Assembly: GCA_014058105.1 (NCBI GenBank)
Contig: JACGCM010000715.1
Location: forward strand, 2,356,001-2,420,000
Reading direction: 5' to 3'
DNA length: 64,000 bases
Origin: Kingdonia uniflora
Taxonomy: Eukaryota > Streptophyta > Magnoliopsida > Ranunculales > Circaeasteraceae
Numbering within the stretch: position 1 is the stretch's first letter; each line of letters opens with the position of its first letter. Made by a program: the position numbers and the translations under genes. Shown in pieces: positions 1 through 11,098 of this stretch. The notes beneath the pieces are model-generated. The model worked only from the letters and a program-made list of their open reading frames with translations, made no database searches and was not told the DNA's origin.

Positions 1-129
1 GTTCGCAATAACCATAAAAACTGAACTTTCCCATTTAACTTACCCTCGCAAAAAATTTCTAATGGACCACAATTTCCAACAAAAGCAGATTTCGCAATTG
101 AAATATGTGTAAGAAAAAGCAATGGGTAC

Positions 130-378
130 CTGCGCAAGATTCTTTCCTGTGACCACGCTAATACAAGCCGCAAGGTAGTGACAAAGGATTGCAGTGCAAT
201 TGAAAGCAAGAATCAGTAATGCAAGATCAAACCCAAAACGAGAACCCCCCTCAACAACTGCAGACCACTTTCCAGGATCAACATATCCCACTGCAATTAG
301 AAGAATAGGGCCAACAGTAGGGAATAGCCGAGGAACAATGCCCGACATTTCCTTAACACAAGTCATTCCAGCTTCCAT
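130..378 (-). CDS. EIN2: EIN2-like ethylene signalling protein, first coding exon (partial)
   Basis: EIN2 is an ER-membrane NRAMP-like protein that relays the ethylene signal downstream of the CTR1 kinase. This exon encodes 83 residues that I recognise as its N-terminus: a short lead-in, then the first hydrophobic segment with the diagnostic GYVDPGKW motif, then a second hydrophobic segment ending in ISVVTGKNLAQ. Reading leftwards, the exon ends in CAG followed by GTACCC (intron from 129), in phase 0; the remaining exons lie beyond position 1. The start at 376-378 is chosen because MEAGM matches the usual EIN2 start. The frame stays open 18 codons further upstream (to 432), but that stretch looks like leader. 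The family identity is confident; one locus of a small family or a recent duplicate cannot be separated. Confidence 0.88.
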
Positions 379-1250
379 TTTAGCAGTCTCCTCAAGTAAA
401 TTAGCAAAAAGCCCAGTGTTCAAGGTACTCAAGTACTAAGTTGAGCTTACTGGACAAACCAACTACGAACTATCAAAACTCGATAAACTACACTGGCTTG
501 TGCAACACTGCTTCAACTAACTCAACAGTCCTTAACAATGCAGCCCTGGTTTACAATATCATTCAGCAGGACATTTTCGAGTTCCACGATTAATCATTTT
601 TGCGAGCACCCATGGAAAGGCCATCCGAGACAGAGTTCAATGAGGAAAACTTTGCATGCCCTTGTAATGTACTTGTGAGAAGAGAGCAGTTTTGTTTCTC
701 TTTACATGAGAGTCTTGAAGATGACTTGCTATCTTGATAAACGAATTAAGTCCACTTGTGATCAAATAATCATTCTCCCAAATATTAATTGAATGAAGTT
801 GTATGCGTATTCTATTGATTTTAAGCGAAATAAATTGACAACCATATCTAAAACTTGATCCAGAGGGTGCATTTCTGAGAACGCGCAATCAACAATTACA
901 TCCCTGTTACAACACCAAGAAATAATTCAATCAGTCAGATCACAATATTATTATCGTCAAAAAGAAGAACATCGATTCATTGAAGATACTCCCACAACCT
1001 CTCTTAAGTAACAACAAAAAGGGGAAGAACTCCCAAGTTTTCATCCAAATAAACCACTACAAATTGGGAACAAAAAACACAGCATCCTCTAATTACAGTA
1101 AGAAAGTGAAGATAACCCAAATCAGATCTTGGAAGCAAAGCACACATAGAGTAGAAGAGGATGAGAATCTACTAATAGTACTACTACGATGGATCTGAAA
1201 TCATAGGGGGAGTATTAGAATAATGAAAATTAGGGTTTGAAGAAGAGTAC
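379..1250 (-). other. EIN2 leader intron region
   Basis: This stretch lies between the putative 5'UTR exon and the coding exon. On the minus strand a donor CAG/GTACTC sits at 1251/1250. The acceptor upstream of the start codon cannot be fixed; a candidate is near 451. The ORFs here show no recognisable product. EIN2 genes commonly carry an intron in the leader, so this is expected. Confidence 0.5.
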
Positions 1251-1690
1251 CTGTTTCGTCTCTCTCAACTTCAACTGTTTTTCTACTAAAGAGTCCGACG
1301 ACTCTGGAAGAGAGAAAATGAAAAGTGAAGATAATAAAAATTAAAAAAATAAATTAACGTTTTCTCTCTCTGTGTACTTGTGTGTTTGCTTGTCACTTCT
1401 TCTCTCTTTTTATTGTGTGCTTCAGGGTGTTGGGGAGCGATTTTTAGACCGACCTAGAAGAAGAAGAGGGAATTCTTAGGTTTCTTATGGAGTATTTTCA
1501 GATACATTTCTTCTTCTATGGGGGTCTTCAGATATAGACATAAATTATTTGATGGATCTTTCGATTGTGAGTACATTTTCGAACACTGCACCCGGATGTA
1601 GAATATTGCCTTTCCTTTCTTTTCTAATGAGATATCCTCCTTTTATTTCGTCTTTCCGATAATGAAATTTATCACTCACTCACACAATCT
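1251..1690 (-). promoter_or_regulatory. EIN2 5'UTR exon and proposed promoter
   Basis: The stretch is pyrimidine/purine biased as plant leaders are (CTCTCTC-type runs read on the plus strand) and ends at the donor at 1250. A TATATAAG box on the minus strand at 1715-1722 would place transcription start near 1690. The transcript start is inferred, not seen. Confidence 0.35.
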
Positions 1691-1722
1691 TTTTCGTCCT
1701 CCTTAGGATCACTACTTATATA

Positions 1723-2905
1723 CAATAGATATTCCTAGAGATATACATTTAAGGAAATAAGAGTTACAATAGTAGAAGCTGACTTTGATATGAGTTTGTG
1801 AGATTTTCTATTTTTTGTGGTATGACTAAAATGCCACTAACCTACTCAATAATTCAAAAATAAATTCACATAATTTTGTTATAGTGAGTACTTACTTGAT
1901 GGCAACACGGCTAAGGCCATCGACCATTAGGGCCCACGCTTCTATTCATTTATAGGCTAAAAATGCACATAAACTTGCGCTTTCAACCAGCGAAGAGCCA
2001 TGTTAAGTGATTCCTATCTTCCGGTTGACTAGAACATAATTTTTAATGTAAGGACCAAAGCATTTGATATCGGGATTCTTTTTTTCTTTCTTTTTTTTTG
2101 CTTATGGAAAATAATATTTAAATATAGTGTTGTCGAGAACATGCTAATGTTGGCACACAAGTATACATGAAACTCGGGCCTTGCTAATTATAAGATAATT
2201 TTAAGATTTTTTAAGGCTTCAAAAATCTTTTGGAAAGGATTTTTTTTATTATGTTTGCTTTGTCTCATAGATTTGTAAGAAGGCCATTTTTGCCATTTCA
2301 AACGTTTTGATTTTATTTTAGGGACATTTATGTCATGTTAATGTCCACGAAAGTTTTTTTTTTTTTTGGATAATATCATGAAAGATTGCGATATTAGTAT
2401 TGCAAAATGCAAAGCATACATGTGAGTCATGCATGGCTTAAAATATGGCGCAAAAACCACAATATAATATGATATTCACTACTTCCTGATTTTCATGTAA
2501 TCTACTACTACAATTAACATGTATGTGAGCCTATAGTAACCAGCTCACAGTAACCCCTTATCAACATTGTGGCTCCAGCTCACTAAATGTAAGACGTTTT
2601 CTGCTTCTGGCAGTTGTTTTAAACTGACGTGCAATTGAAATCTAACTTACTTGATTTCCAATTTTTACTCCCTGAAATCACACCACGTAATCTAACTTAG
2701 TTGGTTTCTAATTTGAACTCTCTGAAATTTCACTACGTATTTTAAATCTACAGGAAAATAGAGTAAAATATGCAGGATACCCATTACTCTAGCAATCACA
2801 TACACCTATAGAGATCTAAACAATGCAATATAATGTGAGAGAGAATGATAGTTTTATTGATATGATCAAAACCACAAAGGGTTAAGGTTACATATTAGGA
2901 GGACC
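1723..2905. other. Intergenic, no gene seen
   Basis: AT-rich sequence between the EIN2 promoter and TIR element A. I see no coding exon, no RNA gene and no clear repeat ends. Confidence 0.5.
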
Positions 2906-3539
2906 TAAGAACATAAGTAGCAGCTAGGTTGATTTATCCAAAACCTAAATTCACCTAGGGTGGTGTGGCTTTGGCTCATAGCAGCTAGATAGATTTGAAA
3001 AAAAAACCACCAAAAATCTACCGTGAGGGTAGGTGCAGAGACCTTTAGGTTGATTTTTTTTTTTTTTTATGTCGCACCTTTCAGAAGGGCATGGCTTGCT
3101 GCAGCCAATCACATGTAAGCACGTGGTAGCGTTTCATTGGTCAGTAGAGCCGCACCCTTCTGAACGGCGCGACATCAAAATTATTTTAAAAAAAATATGT
3201 GGCAGCTTCTCATTGTCCCTTGTGTCGCACCCTTCTGAAGAGTGCGACTTCCCTTGAATGAAATTTATACTCCCTCTCGCCTCAATGCTTAGTTTTTTTT
3301 TTGTTAGAATTCTCTTTGAGACATTTTAACAAACACCTCCTATGCATACTACACTTCTAACACTTAGCTTTTTTAAATGTATATTATTTTTGGGGCATTT
3401 ACTAAAATATGTTCATATACTTGCAAAAACAGCAATCACTCAACAAACACAAATCAAATCACAACATACATGAAAGCGAACACATTAACATAGATTTCAT
3501 AAAACGACTAACATGATCCAAATTAAAACAACACATATC

Positions 3540-3998
3540 TGTAAGGGCATGTTTCGAATCTCAAGCTCAAGCCCTAACTTCGACCAACATACATTTACTC
3601 GACCACGTCAACATACGATAACGTGACACATTTATGGTACATTATGAGGCAGTTACAAATAAGAATCAGACCATTACACAGCCATTATGAAGACTCATCA
3701 AAACTATGTTGGAACGTTCGTCATTAAAACGGTCATAATATGAGACCTATAAATAGGACCAAGGAATAATATATTAGGGATAGGTTTTTCTATCTAGAGA
3801 GTCTACACAAAGCTACTCATAATACTTGTTGTAATAGGTAGTCACTCAATCAATAAGATCACTATTTCTAAATCGTTTTTACCTATTAAGAGGTTTCCAC
3901 GTTAATTCTTACGTGTTGGTGATTATTTGTTATTGCCAGCGTTCTGATCACATTCGATGTGAGATTATAAGTTTGAGATCCGAAATTAGGCTCTTACA
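3540..3998. mobile_element. Solo LTR inserted in TIR element A
   Basis: A 459-bp unit that begins TGTAAGGGC and ends GCTCTTACA, so the tips are inverted (TGTAAG/CTTACA) as in LTRs. It is flanked by a perfect 5-bp duplication ATATC (3535-3539 and 3999-4003). A CTATAAATAG box near 3750 fits an LTR promoter. No internal retroelement sequence is next to it, so it is the product of LTR-LTR recombination. The family is unknown. Confidence 0.85.
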
Positions 3999-4099
3999 AT
4001 ATCAAAGTGCGATAACACTAAAAATAGAAGTAGTGAAATAAATAGAAATGTGCTTAAGTTGGATGCCCTCTCTTCACATGATGCCTCAGACTCTCGTCA

Positions 4100-5931
4100 T
4101 AGGTACACTGCATGTTCGGCTTTATCTGGAAGGTGATGTTTTTCTCAGCTAGTCTTTCACCTGTAAGTTGGATAATATCTTGTGATTGTCTCATTTCGTC
4201 CTATATCTTATTTACTTGCCCAACGTACTATCTCAAATCTTCATATGCAGCATGCCAAATTCCAATGTTTAGATGCTGCATCTTATCCACAGTATACCTA
4301 GGTGGACACGGGTGGGGTATCTGGATGGCAGGGATCGGTATTTGTCTACGCTCTCCGCCGCTTTCCGCCATATATATCCATGAACCATCCCATATCCTGA
4401 GCTCCCATATTGTCCACTCTATAATTCTCCACCTGAGACGACGAAACAAAACTCGATGTAGGTGACACCTGCACATCGGGCCTCACTAGATCACGCCCGA
4501 ATATCCACATATTTCTAGCTCTTTTCACCGAAGTACAACCTATCTTGGGACATGAATGAGCCGCACACCAATATGTCATGTAATCCACATTCTCCTCCTT
4601 AATAATATAATTGTTGGCATCGTAGAAGTTTAGGTCTTTAAATTCTTTGTAAAATTGCATATTTCGTAGCAGGAACTCCATAATTTCCTTGAATGGGTCA
4701 TAAGGAATACCATCTTCTCCGATAACTTTTCGGGTACATCTGTTTCCCAAATACCAAAGAGTCTCATCCTTGTATGGGACTTATATCAATGGAATCCTCT
4801 TCGAACTAAGCATCGTATCGTATTTTACCTCCGGACGAATTGCATGTAATGACCTCAGCCATAATTGCGAGTTTATGTCCTTCCACTCTATCATGTTCCT
4901 CATCAACTCAAAGGATGATGGATTTCAGCCCCCGACTGTTGCATCATATCTTTGGTCAACGCACCCATACGGGGATAAATATACATGAAGTTCAGAACCT
5001 TCACCAAGTACATCCCAACCCTACAATATTCGAAGAACCAGAACTTTAAAAACCCCAAAAAAATCCACATAACGATTTTGGTTTAGTCTCATCCTTTACG
5101 ACGGATGCTAGGTCTAGACCCCTATATAATGTAGCCATAATCGGAGTACCCAGGTCAAAGGTCGAGCCACCAATAATATGCTCGTCTGCCACAGCCACCA
5201 AATATCTTTCCACAAGCAAAGTATTATTATTTGTGAAGAACAAGTTGCCTATCATATATGCAATAAACGCCTGCGCATACACAATAAATATCCAGTTCTG
5301 AATTATAATTCAGTTTTTTTGGATCTAGGTCTTTTTGCCATGACTTTAAAGCATGTGATGTTACCATACCTGATGTCATTACTTCCCAGGGCACATCTTT
5401 AATTGATACTTTGTTCAAGCCCGAATACTTATCGTCATCAGGAAGTTGTTGCCCCATCCCACAGAAGAGACCCGTTATTATTACAAAATCTAACGGTGTA
5501 CACCTAAGTTCACCGCAAGGGAAGTAAAAAGTATGGGTTGACGACCACCAACGCTCCACGAAAGCATGAATGAGACAGTTATCTGAATTACCCGCCTTAA
5601 CCGATAAAAACTCTTTAAAGCCCATATTGTCAATCAATCTCTTAACAATGGGATATTTAGATATCCACTCATACCACTTCAGAACCTTATCTAGTGATCC
5701 CCTATTCTTTATTTCATCTCGATTCTACAAAATAAAAAACAAAAACAAAAACACACACACACATAAATACGTTAAACTTTCATTCGAACATTTACAACTA
5801 ACATGTTTACGCTTAAATTTACAAGAAAGCCTTACCACTATTTCCTCTAATTCGACATAAATATGTACCCATTTTTCCGGTAGGACGTCCACACGGTGCA
5901 ATTCGGCGACGTTTGGGTTGGGATCATCCAT
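4100..5931 (-). pseudogene. Plant mobile domain (PMD) protein of element A, degenerate
   Basis: Minus-strand coding pieces resemble the plant mobile domain (aminotransferase-like PMD, MAIN-type). The first piece starts near 5931 (HRVDVLPEKWVHIYVELEE) and ends at a donor GTAAGG at 5835. The second starts at 5724 after a GTAG acceptor and holds the family core ERWWSSTHTFYFPCGE, followed by TPLDFVIITGL and LPDDDKYSGL. A later piece (4750-4346) holds LGNRCTRKVIGEDG and VDYMTYWCAAHSCPKIGC. Frames are broken between the pieces. The PMD genes of elements B and D have the same order of motifs and an intron at the same place. PMDs occur both in host genes such as MAIN and in transposons; here the position inside TIRs makes it transposon cargo. 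Confidence 0.72.
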
Positions 5932-6979
5932 CGTGAGGTAAGGAAACCATATTTATGTTATTGTTTCTTTGCCCATATGTTTAACCGACGTGTTCGAATT
6001 ACGCGTGCTTTTGGGAAACTTATATCCCGACTGTAACAATAACTTTCTTCCCAACATTTTATTGGAGTGAGAGAATAAAATTGGTCAAAGATTTTAAATT
6101 TAGAAGGTTGGGAGGGAAACTCTTAATCCACCAAGTATGTGTTGGTTGTGAGGAGAAATTAAACTAAGTATGGAAGAGATACGCAACATTTTTCTTGCAA
6201 GAGAAGTCGCGCCCTTCTGAATGGCACGACAATAAAAGCAAAAACAAATAGGCGACGTGATGTGGCAGCATCTCATTGGCATATTTGCCGCACCCTGAAG
6301 GGTGCAACACACATAAGTCGTTAAGATGATGGCATGTGGCCTCATCTCAGCCGTCAATGATGCCGCTCTCTTCAGAGTGGTATGTGGCCAAATTCACCTA
6401 GGGTGGATTTTCAAATGCTATGGGTTTTTTTGGGCGGAGCATCAAAAATGGGTTTTTGGTGGTTTTAATCCACCTAGCTGCTGCATATGCTCTAATAGCT
6501 TTATATAAAAACTGACGTAAACTCTCAACGCAGAAGCTAAATCGAGAAGTCTTTTACGCTAAAATCAATCTAAAACTAAATTATGGCAAAACCTTGAACT
6601 TTATTCAATCACAACTAAGAAATAAACTTACACCACCCTCTTCTTATATAGGCCTTAACCCTAATCCTTCTATAATAGCAAGTCCCCTACCTCTCTAAAT
6701 TATAATATAATTAGACTTTAAAATAAAAGCATCTTCAATAGTTAAACCTTTAATCTTAATAAGCTAAAATAAAAAGACCGTCAACGAGTGGACGGCATGC
6801 ACTAGGAGATGTTCACATCAAACCCTCCGTCTTAAAAAAAATTGACCACAAAATTAAACCGGGCTTGCTCCTGACGAAGCTCGTGCCACCTTGGTAACAC
6901 CTTCAAAATCATCAAACTCATCTTGCATGTCAAAATCAACAATTTCATACGCCTTAAGCTTTGACCCTCGGATCCTACC

Positions 6980-7531
6980 TCAAAACTTGCCATATCCAGC
7001 CGATGTACCAATTGATGTTGCGACAGTGTTTTCACAACTTCTCCTTAAACCAAAACTTAGCAAATGACGTGCTCTCAAAATTACTTGTAATTGATGTAGT
7101 TTTCGTGTCGCTTGACTTGCATAATGAGCTTCAAAGTCCTCCCCAGTTGGATCAATAAATGCTGATAAATCTATAAATTGGAACTTTTCATATTCTAAAA
7201 AGTTGTCGTAATCCTGCCTCTTATCAGTTAAAGATCCCAAGTACTCGTAATCATCTGAGTAATCATCATATACTGGGGGTAATCCTCCATCATCAAAATA
7301 TGGTTGGTGCGTGTTACAAAAAACATCAAATATCAGAGAGAAACTTTTCACCTCATAACTAAAAAGAAAGAAAATGTTATTGTCCGTCACTTCCATATTT
7401 TGGAACGTTCCTTTAATTTTTACTATCGACGCTTTAATGTGCTCAACACGTGCTTCAAGACTATGTGGTCTCCCCATTGGGATCGTACTCGTCATAGAGA
7501 AGAAGAAAAAATCTGATTGAACATGAAACAA
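6980..7531 (-). CDS. Unrecognised ORF inside the short LTR element
   Basis: An open frame of 183 codons on the sense (minus) strand of the small retroelement. The N-terminal part could be helical (LEARVEHIKASIVKIKG), and the middle is acidic (YDDYSDDYEYLGSLTDKRQD). No zinc knuckle, protease or polymerase motif is seen. It may be the remnant of a gag leader in a deleted parent element. A start at the second Met (MTSTIPMGRP, about 7495) is more natural than the first because the preceding residues are a Phe run. Function is unknown. Confidence 0.35.
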   Translation of the reverse strand: MFHVQSDFFFFSMTSTIPMGRPHSLEARVEHIKASIVKIKGTFQNMEVTDNNIFFLFSYEVKSFSLIFDVFCNTHQPYFDDGGLPPVYDDYSDDYEYLGSLTDKRQDYDNFLEYEKFQFIDLSAFIDPTGEDFEAHYASQATRKLHQLQVILRARHLLSFGLRRSCENTVATSIGTSAGYGKF

Positions 7532-7569
7532 ATAAAAGAAAAAAAAAATCCCTTAAAAAAAATATCGAA

Positions 7570-7690
7570 AATCACTGTAGCAGACGACACATAAATCACT
7601 GTAGAAGATGCCCAAAATCATTGTAGCAGTCGCAAAATATTGTAGCAGACGCATGAATACTATAGCAAATCGTTGTAGCAGTGCAGAAAA
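7570..7690. repeat. Degenerate minisatellite, CACTGTAGCAGACG unit
   Basis: At least five irregular copies of a unit close to ATCACTGTAGCAGACG lie between the PBS and the ORF of the short LTR element. They sit in its 5' leader. Confidence 0.6.
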
Positions 7691-7924
7691 ACAAAATCCC
7701 AATCTTCAGAATTTTTTTCTTAGAATTTCAAATCGCGAATCAAGAGAGTATCGCTCTAAGAAACACCTTGAAAACCCAATAATTAATCTCGCTCTGATAC
7801 CAATTTGATGTAAACTCTCAACGCGAAAGTTAAATCGAGAAGTCTTTTACGCTAAAATCAATCTAAAACTAAATTAGGGTTAAACCTTGAACTTTATTCA
7901 ATCACAACTAAAAAATAAGCTTAC

Positions 7925-8528
7925 TGTAGGGACCAAAATTTGCAAAGGTCGAAATAGCTTGAAATCGATCCTTACACCAAGAACTACTATGACAAAAATT
8001 AAATAATGGATAACACTTGACATAGGGGATTTAGCGTGGAAAACCTGTAAATAGGTAAAAAAACCACGACCTCGAGTAGAGGATTTTGTTAAAGTAGTAT
8101 TATTGCTTGAGAGAGAGAGAGAGAATCTAATTATAAGAGTTAACCTAAGAAAAGATAGCTAGTGATCAGATAATTGTATGTATCGAATTGTCTGTTGACC
8201 ATCCCATTTCCTTAGGAGCTCTGCCCTTTTATAGACCCTGCTCTCAGCTTGACATCGTGCTTGAACACGTTCTCCTGAAAGTAGAAGTCATGGACAGTTG
8301 AGTATATAACTGTTAACTCGTGGGAGACAGGTATATGTTGACTTGTTCTGTTAATATCTGTTGTGGATGACCCACGTTCTGCTTGAGTTCGTGATCAATG
8401 TGTAACTGTTGACGTGTATGTAACGTGTTTGTTTATGCGTGAGTCTGGCACTGGATAAGATCGAGTCTTCCGGAGCTCGAGGTATATATGAGATCGAGTG
8501 TCCATAGCTCGAGGGATAAGTCTCTATA
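7925..8528 (-). repeat. 3' LTR of the Tat-like element
   Basis: Begins TGTAGGGACC and ends TCTCTATA, where the other LTR ends TCTCTACA, so the terminal CA has mutated to TA. It contains a GA microsatellite near 8108-8126. Aligned by eye with 21576-22181 it differs at scattered positions and small indels. Confidence 0.88.
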
Positions 8529-9760
8529 ATCGCCCCCTCGCAACTGAAGTCACGTGTGGCTTTAGTTGAGAAAAACCCTAAACTCGGACCCTGTGATGAC
8601 GTAAGCGAGAGTTTGAAAACTGGAATGCCTGTATTGATGACTGTGTTGTCATTATGATGCGTGAGTATTATGGGCAAACTTATGGTTTTCTCGAGCGGAT
8701 GACACTCTTGGGAAATAATGTGCGTTAAATGTGGTACCTCTATAACTAGTGGTCAGATCTAATCGCCGAATAACCTGCAACAAATCTTCACTGCAGAGAA
8801 AAACAAACATATTCGTTTTTTTAGGGGTAAAAAAATAAAATATGAGTTTTTGGATGCGTACCTTTGTAATATCTTGGTTAAGATGAGGAATCGAGTGTAT
8901 CATACCAGGTTTTCTTTCATCATGGAGGAACCCTATATACGGTATTTTGGCTATCAGAGTAGGGAAACTCCCTTTGCTATTTTGTTGAAGGAGTGTTGTT
9001 TGAAATATTTTTGGGTATTATGTAGTGTCCGATTTAGCGGCTGGGGTGAATGCGATGCAAAATCCCTGGCCTCTAATGACGTTCTGATTTCTAAGGTAGG
9101 AGTCCTCTTCAAGCTCTACTAACTCCGGGTTGGTGGGGATAAGGAGAAAGAGACGGCGGTGGTGGAGGTGGCGTATGGAAGATGGATCGCTTCCTTCGGC
9201 ATAATCGTCTTTTCTTTTAATTCTTCATGCAGGTAAATGAAGGGGAAAGAGGTGTTTGACCTGTTGCAGTCTTGCATTTTTTGAGCTGTGGCTGAGGTTT
9301 CTCTAGAAGATCAGCATTATCTTGGCAACGAGAAAAGAACTAGAGACCAGTCTTCGTTCTTGAGAAAGTATCTGTAATATCGAGCTTCTAAAAGCTTGAT
9401 TTTGTAATTGTAAAGCAACGCTGTAGGGGTAGTCCTGTAACGAACTTGTTAGATGGAAATCGAGCGTAATAAAAAAATATTTTGTTTGTTTCTTACTAGG
9501 GAAAAGCAGAAATAGTCGACACGTCATGGAGCTGTAATAATATGGGAGTAAATAGTTGGTGGGATAGCATACTTTATCCTACCTCGTAAACGACTCGAGC
9601 TTAACAGATGTAAAGATAAAGCTCGAAATGTAACATTTAGATAGCTCGGTTAAGCACGAAAAGATAATATTAAATAGTTCGAACCCGGGAAGAGTGGGTT
9701 ATAGAAACTGAAATACGTTGCGTATAATCAATCAAAAAATTAGTCTTGTTAACTGAACAG
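8529..9760. other. Region between 3' LTR and the reverse-strand genes of the Tat-like element
   Basis: Element-internal sequence without a convincing gene. The polypurine tract (minus strand) lies at 8529-8541. The small ORFs on both strands show no motif I know. Confidence 0.5.
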
Positions 9761-9768
9761 TATAAAAG
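9761..9768 (+). promoter_or_regulatory. TATA box before reverse-strand ORF 1
   Basis: TATAAAAG about 40 bp upstream of the ATG at 9803, on the plus strand and therefore opposite to gag-pol. The spacing allows a very short leader. Confidence 0.45.
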
Positions 9769-9802
9769 TGTGACTTGTTCTTTAATAAGGTTATTCATAA
9801 AA

Positions 9803-10180
9803 ATGGTGAAGACTCGCTCTCAGAGGGCTGTTGAAGCGCGTGCGTTGAACGACTTGCGTTTAGCACTCAAGATTGATGAAATAAAGGAAGTTGTTTTTGG
9901 GCAGCAAGGTTATGATGCGGTTTTGCTCGAGACTCGAGCGAACTACGAGGGTATGACTAATGTAGAAAGGGGCAAGGAAATGAACCGCGTGTACTGGTCT
10001 GAGTCCATGCGGATCTGTTGGCGGTCTGTTGAAGATCACAAAGAGTTCGTCATGATAATGGCAAGGGAAGAGATCATCAATGAGGATAAGGATATCGCCT
10101 CAGGGCTACTAAAAGCTTGTGGTGTTGAAGGGAACATCGGTTGCTTCAAATGCAAGTATCCTGGAGATTGGAGTGATTGA
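9803..10180 (+). CDS. Reverse-strand ORF 1 of the Tat-like element
   Basis: A 125-residue open frame opposite in direction to gag-pol. It starts MVKTRSQRAVEARALNDLR, is charged and helix-prone, and ends shortly after a CFKC pair. The second Tat-like element in this window has an ORF at the same relative place starting MVRTRCQAKEIKVQ (45524), which suggests a conserved element gene. The start at 9803 is chosen over 9746 because the shared motif begins there and a TATAAAAG box lies just upstream. Function is unknown. The basic N-terminus could be a nuclear or nucleic-acid-binding signal, but that is inference. Confidence 0.5.
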   Translation: MVKTRSQRAVEARALNDLRLALKIDEIKEVVFGQQGYDAVLLETRANYEGMTNVERGKEMNRVYWSESMRICWRSVEDHKEFVMIMAREEIINEDKDIASGLLKACGVEGNIGCFKCKYPGDWSD

Positions 10181-10586
10181 CTGCGGTATTTTTGAATTTT
10201 TAAAATGTAACTGCCCGAATTTACTTGAAAAAATCTTTGTTCACGAAAATAGGCCATGACTAGGATTGCTGTTGAAACTAAATTTTTGAATTTGTGTAGC
10301 TAATTGATATTGACGTTAAAGTCAAGGTGTATAAGTAGAGCAAACAAAGGTACGTGGAATTTTAAAATAGATAATTCAGAATCATGAGTTTGGGGCATTA
10401 TGAAAAGAGTGGGACCAAGAGGCTGAGAGATACGCTAAAGTATAATATTTGGTGTAATGATGGGAAGGTGGTTTCACCGAAGCGATACGACATATCTGAC
10501 AGGCTCAGACGAAGAGACGGCTTGGTTCAGGAATCGAGGACTATTTATTCAAAAACTTAAAACCGCCAGAGGTTCGGGGAAAGGTG

Positions 10587-10841
10587 TATAAGTACTCCGT
10601 CTCCTCCCTCTCCGAATACAAAAAACCAAAAATAAAAAAGAAGGGTTAGGGAGATAGAGATCTCAACTGACGATTCCATTACTGCCGAAGGAGGAAAGGA
10701 TAAGAGGAAGATAGTATCTAGGAGTCTCTATTGCGAACAGCGAGAGGAGGCTGAGATCGAGGAAGTTTTGAAGAAGTTGTAGAAATTGAGCAAGCTGGTG
10801 TGGACCAACGTTGTAGGCTCTCACTCGGGTGTTGAAGGTAA
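10587..10841 (+). promoter_or_regulatory. Promoter and leader of reverse-strand gene 2 (Tat-like element)
   Basis: TATAAG at 10587 is followed by a pyrimidine-rich leader (CTCCGTCTCCTCCCTCTCC) and by a donor GAAG/GTAAGT at about 10841. The intron would end just before the ATG at 11099. The truncated second element shows the same plan of leader, intron, ATG (47205-47349). Confidence 0.4.
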
Positions 10842-11098
10842 GTCTGTCTTTGTGTTTATAAGAGTTTTTGTATAAAAATCTTTATTGTGTTGGGATAAGG
10901 ATGTAATCCCCACCCAAACACAAAATAAAAATAATAAGGGGAATAATGACTACGGGGCAAGAAAAATCATTGTGTGATTATTGTGATTGTAGAAGTGATC
11001 TAGTAGTGTGAGCTAATAATTGATATATATACTTCGACCTATCTGTAGGTTTTGTTAGAACAGCTTCTTGTATAGTAGATCCTTTACTGTAAATAAGT

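Larger units (their letters stand above)
2909..6492 (-). mobile_element. TIR element A carrying a plant-mobile-domain gene
   Basis: The ends are inverted repeats: GAACATAAGTAGCAGCTAGG on the left and, read inward from the right, GAGCATATGCAGCAGCTAGG. Both are flanked by TAA (2906-2908 and 6493-6495), a 3-bp target duplication as in PIF/Harbinger-type elements. Subterminal regions of about 300 bp are also related in inverted orientation and carry palindromes around a TTCTGAA core (3071, 3149, 3224, 6206, 6287). The only gene seen is a degenerate PMD protein on the minus strand. No DDE transposase or Myb-like partner is visible, so the element looks non-autonomous. A solo LTR (3540-3998) sits inside it. 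Confidence 0.75.

Noticed and set aside
379..432. Upstream in-frame extension of EIN2 by 18 codons
   Set aside because: The frame is open, but the usual family start is the Met at 376-378 and the extension resembles leader.
4112..5402. Plus-strand ORFs of 70-117 codons in element A
   Set aside because: They are shadows of the minus-strand PMD pseudogene, which has recognisable motifs and intron boundaries.
4100..5931. PMD protein considered as a host MAIN-like gene
   Set aside because: Frameshifts, matched TIRs and target duplication around it, and two further degenerate copies in the window make it transposon cargo.
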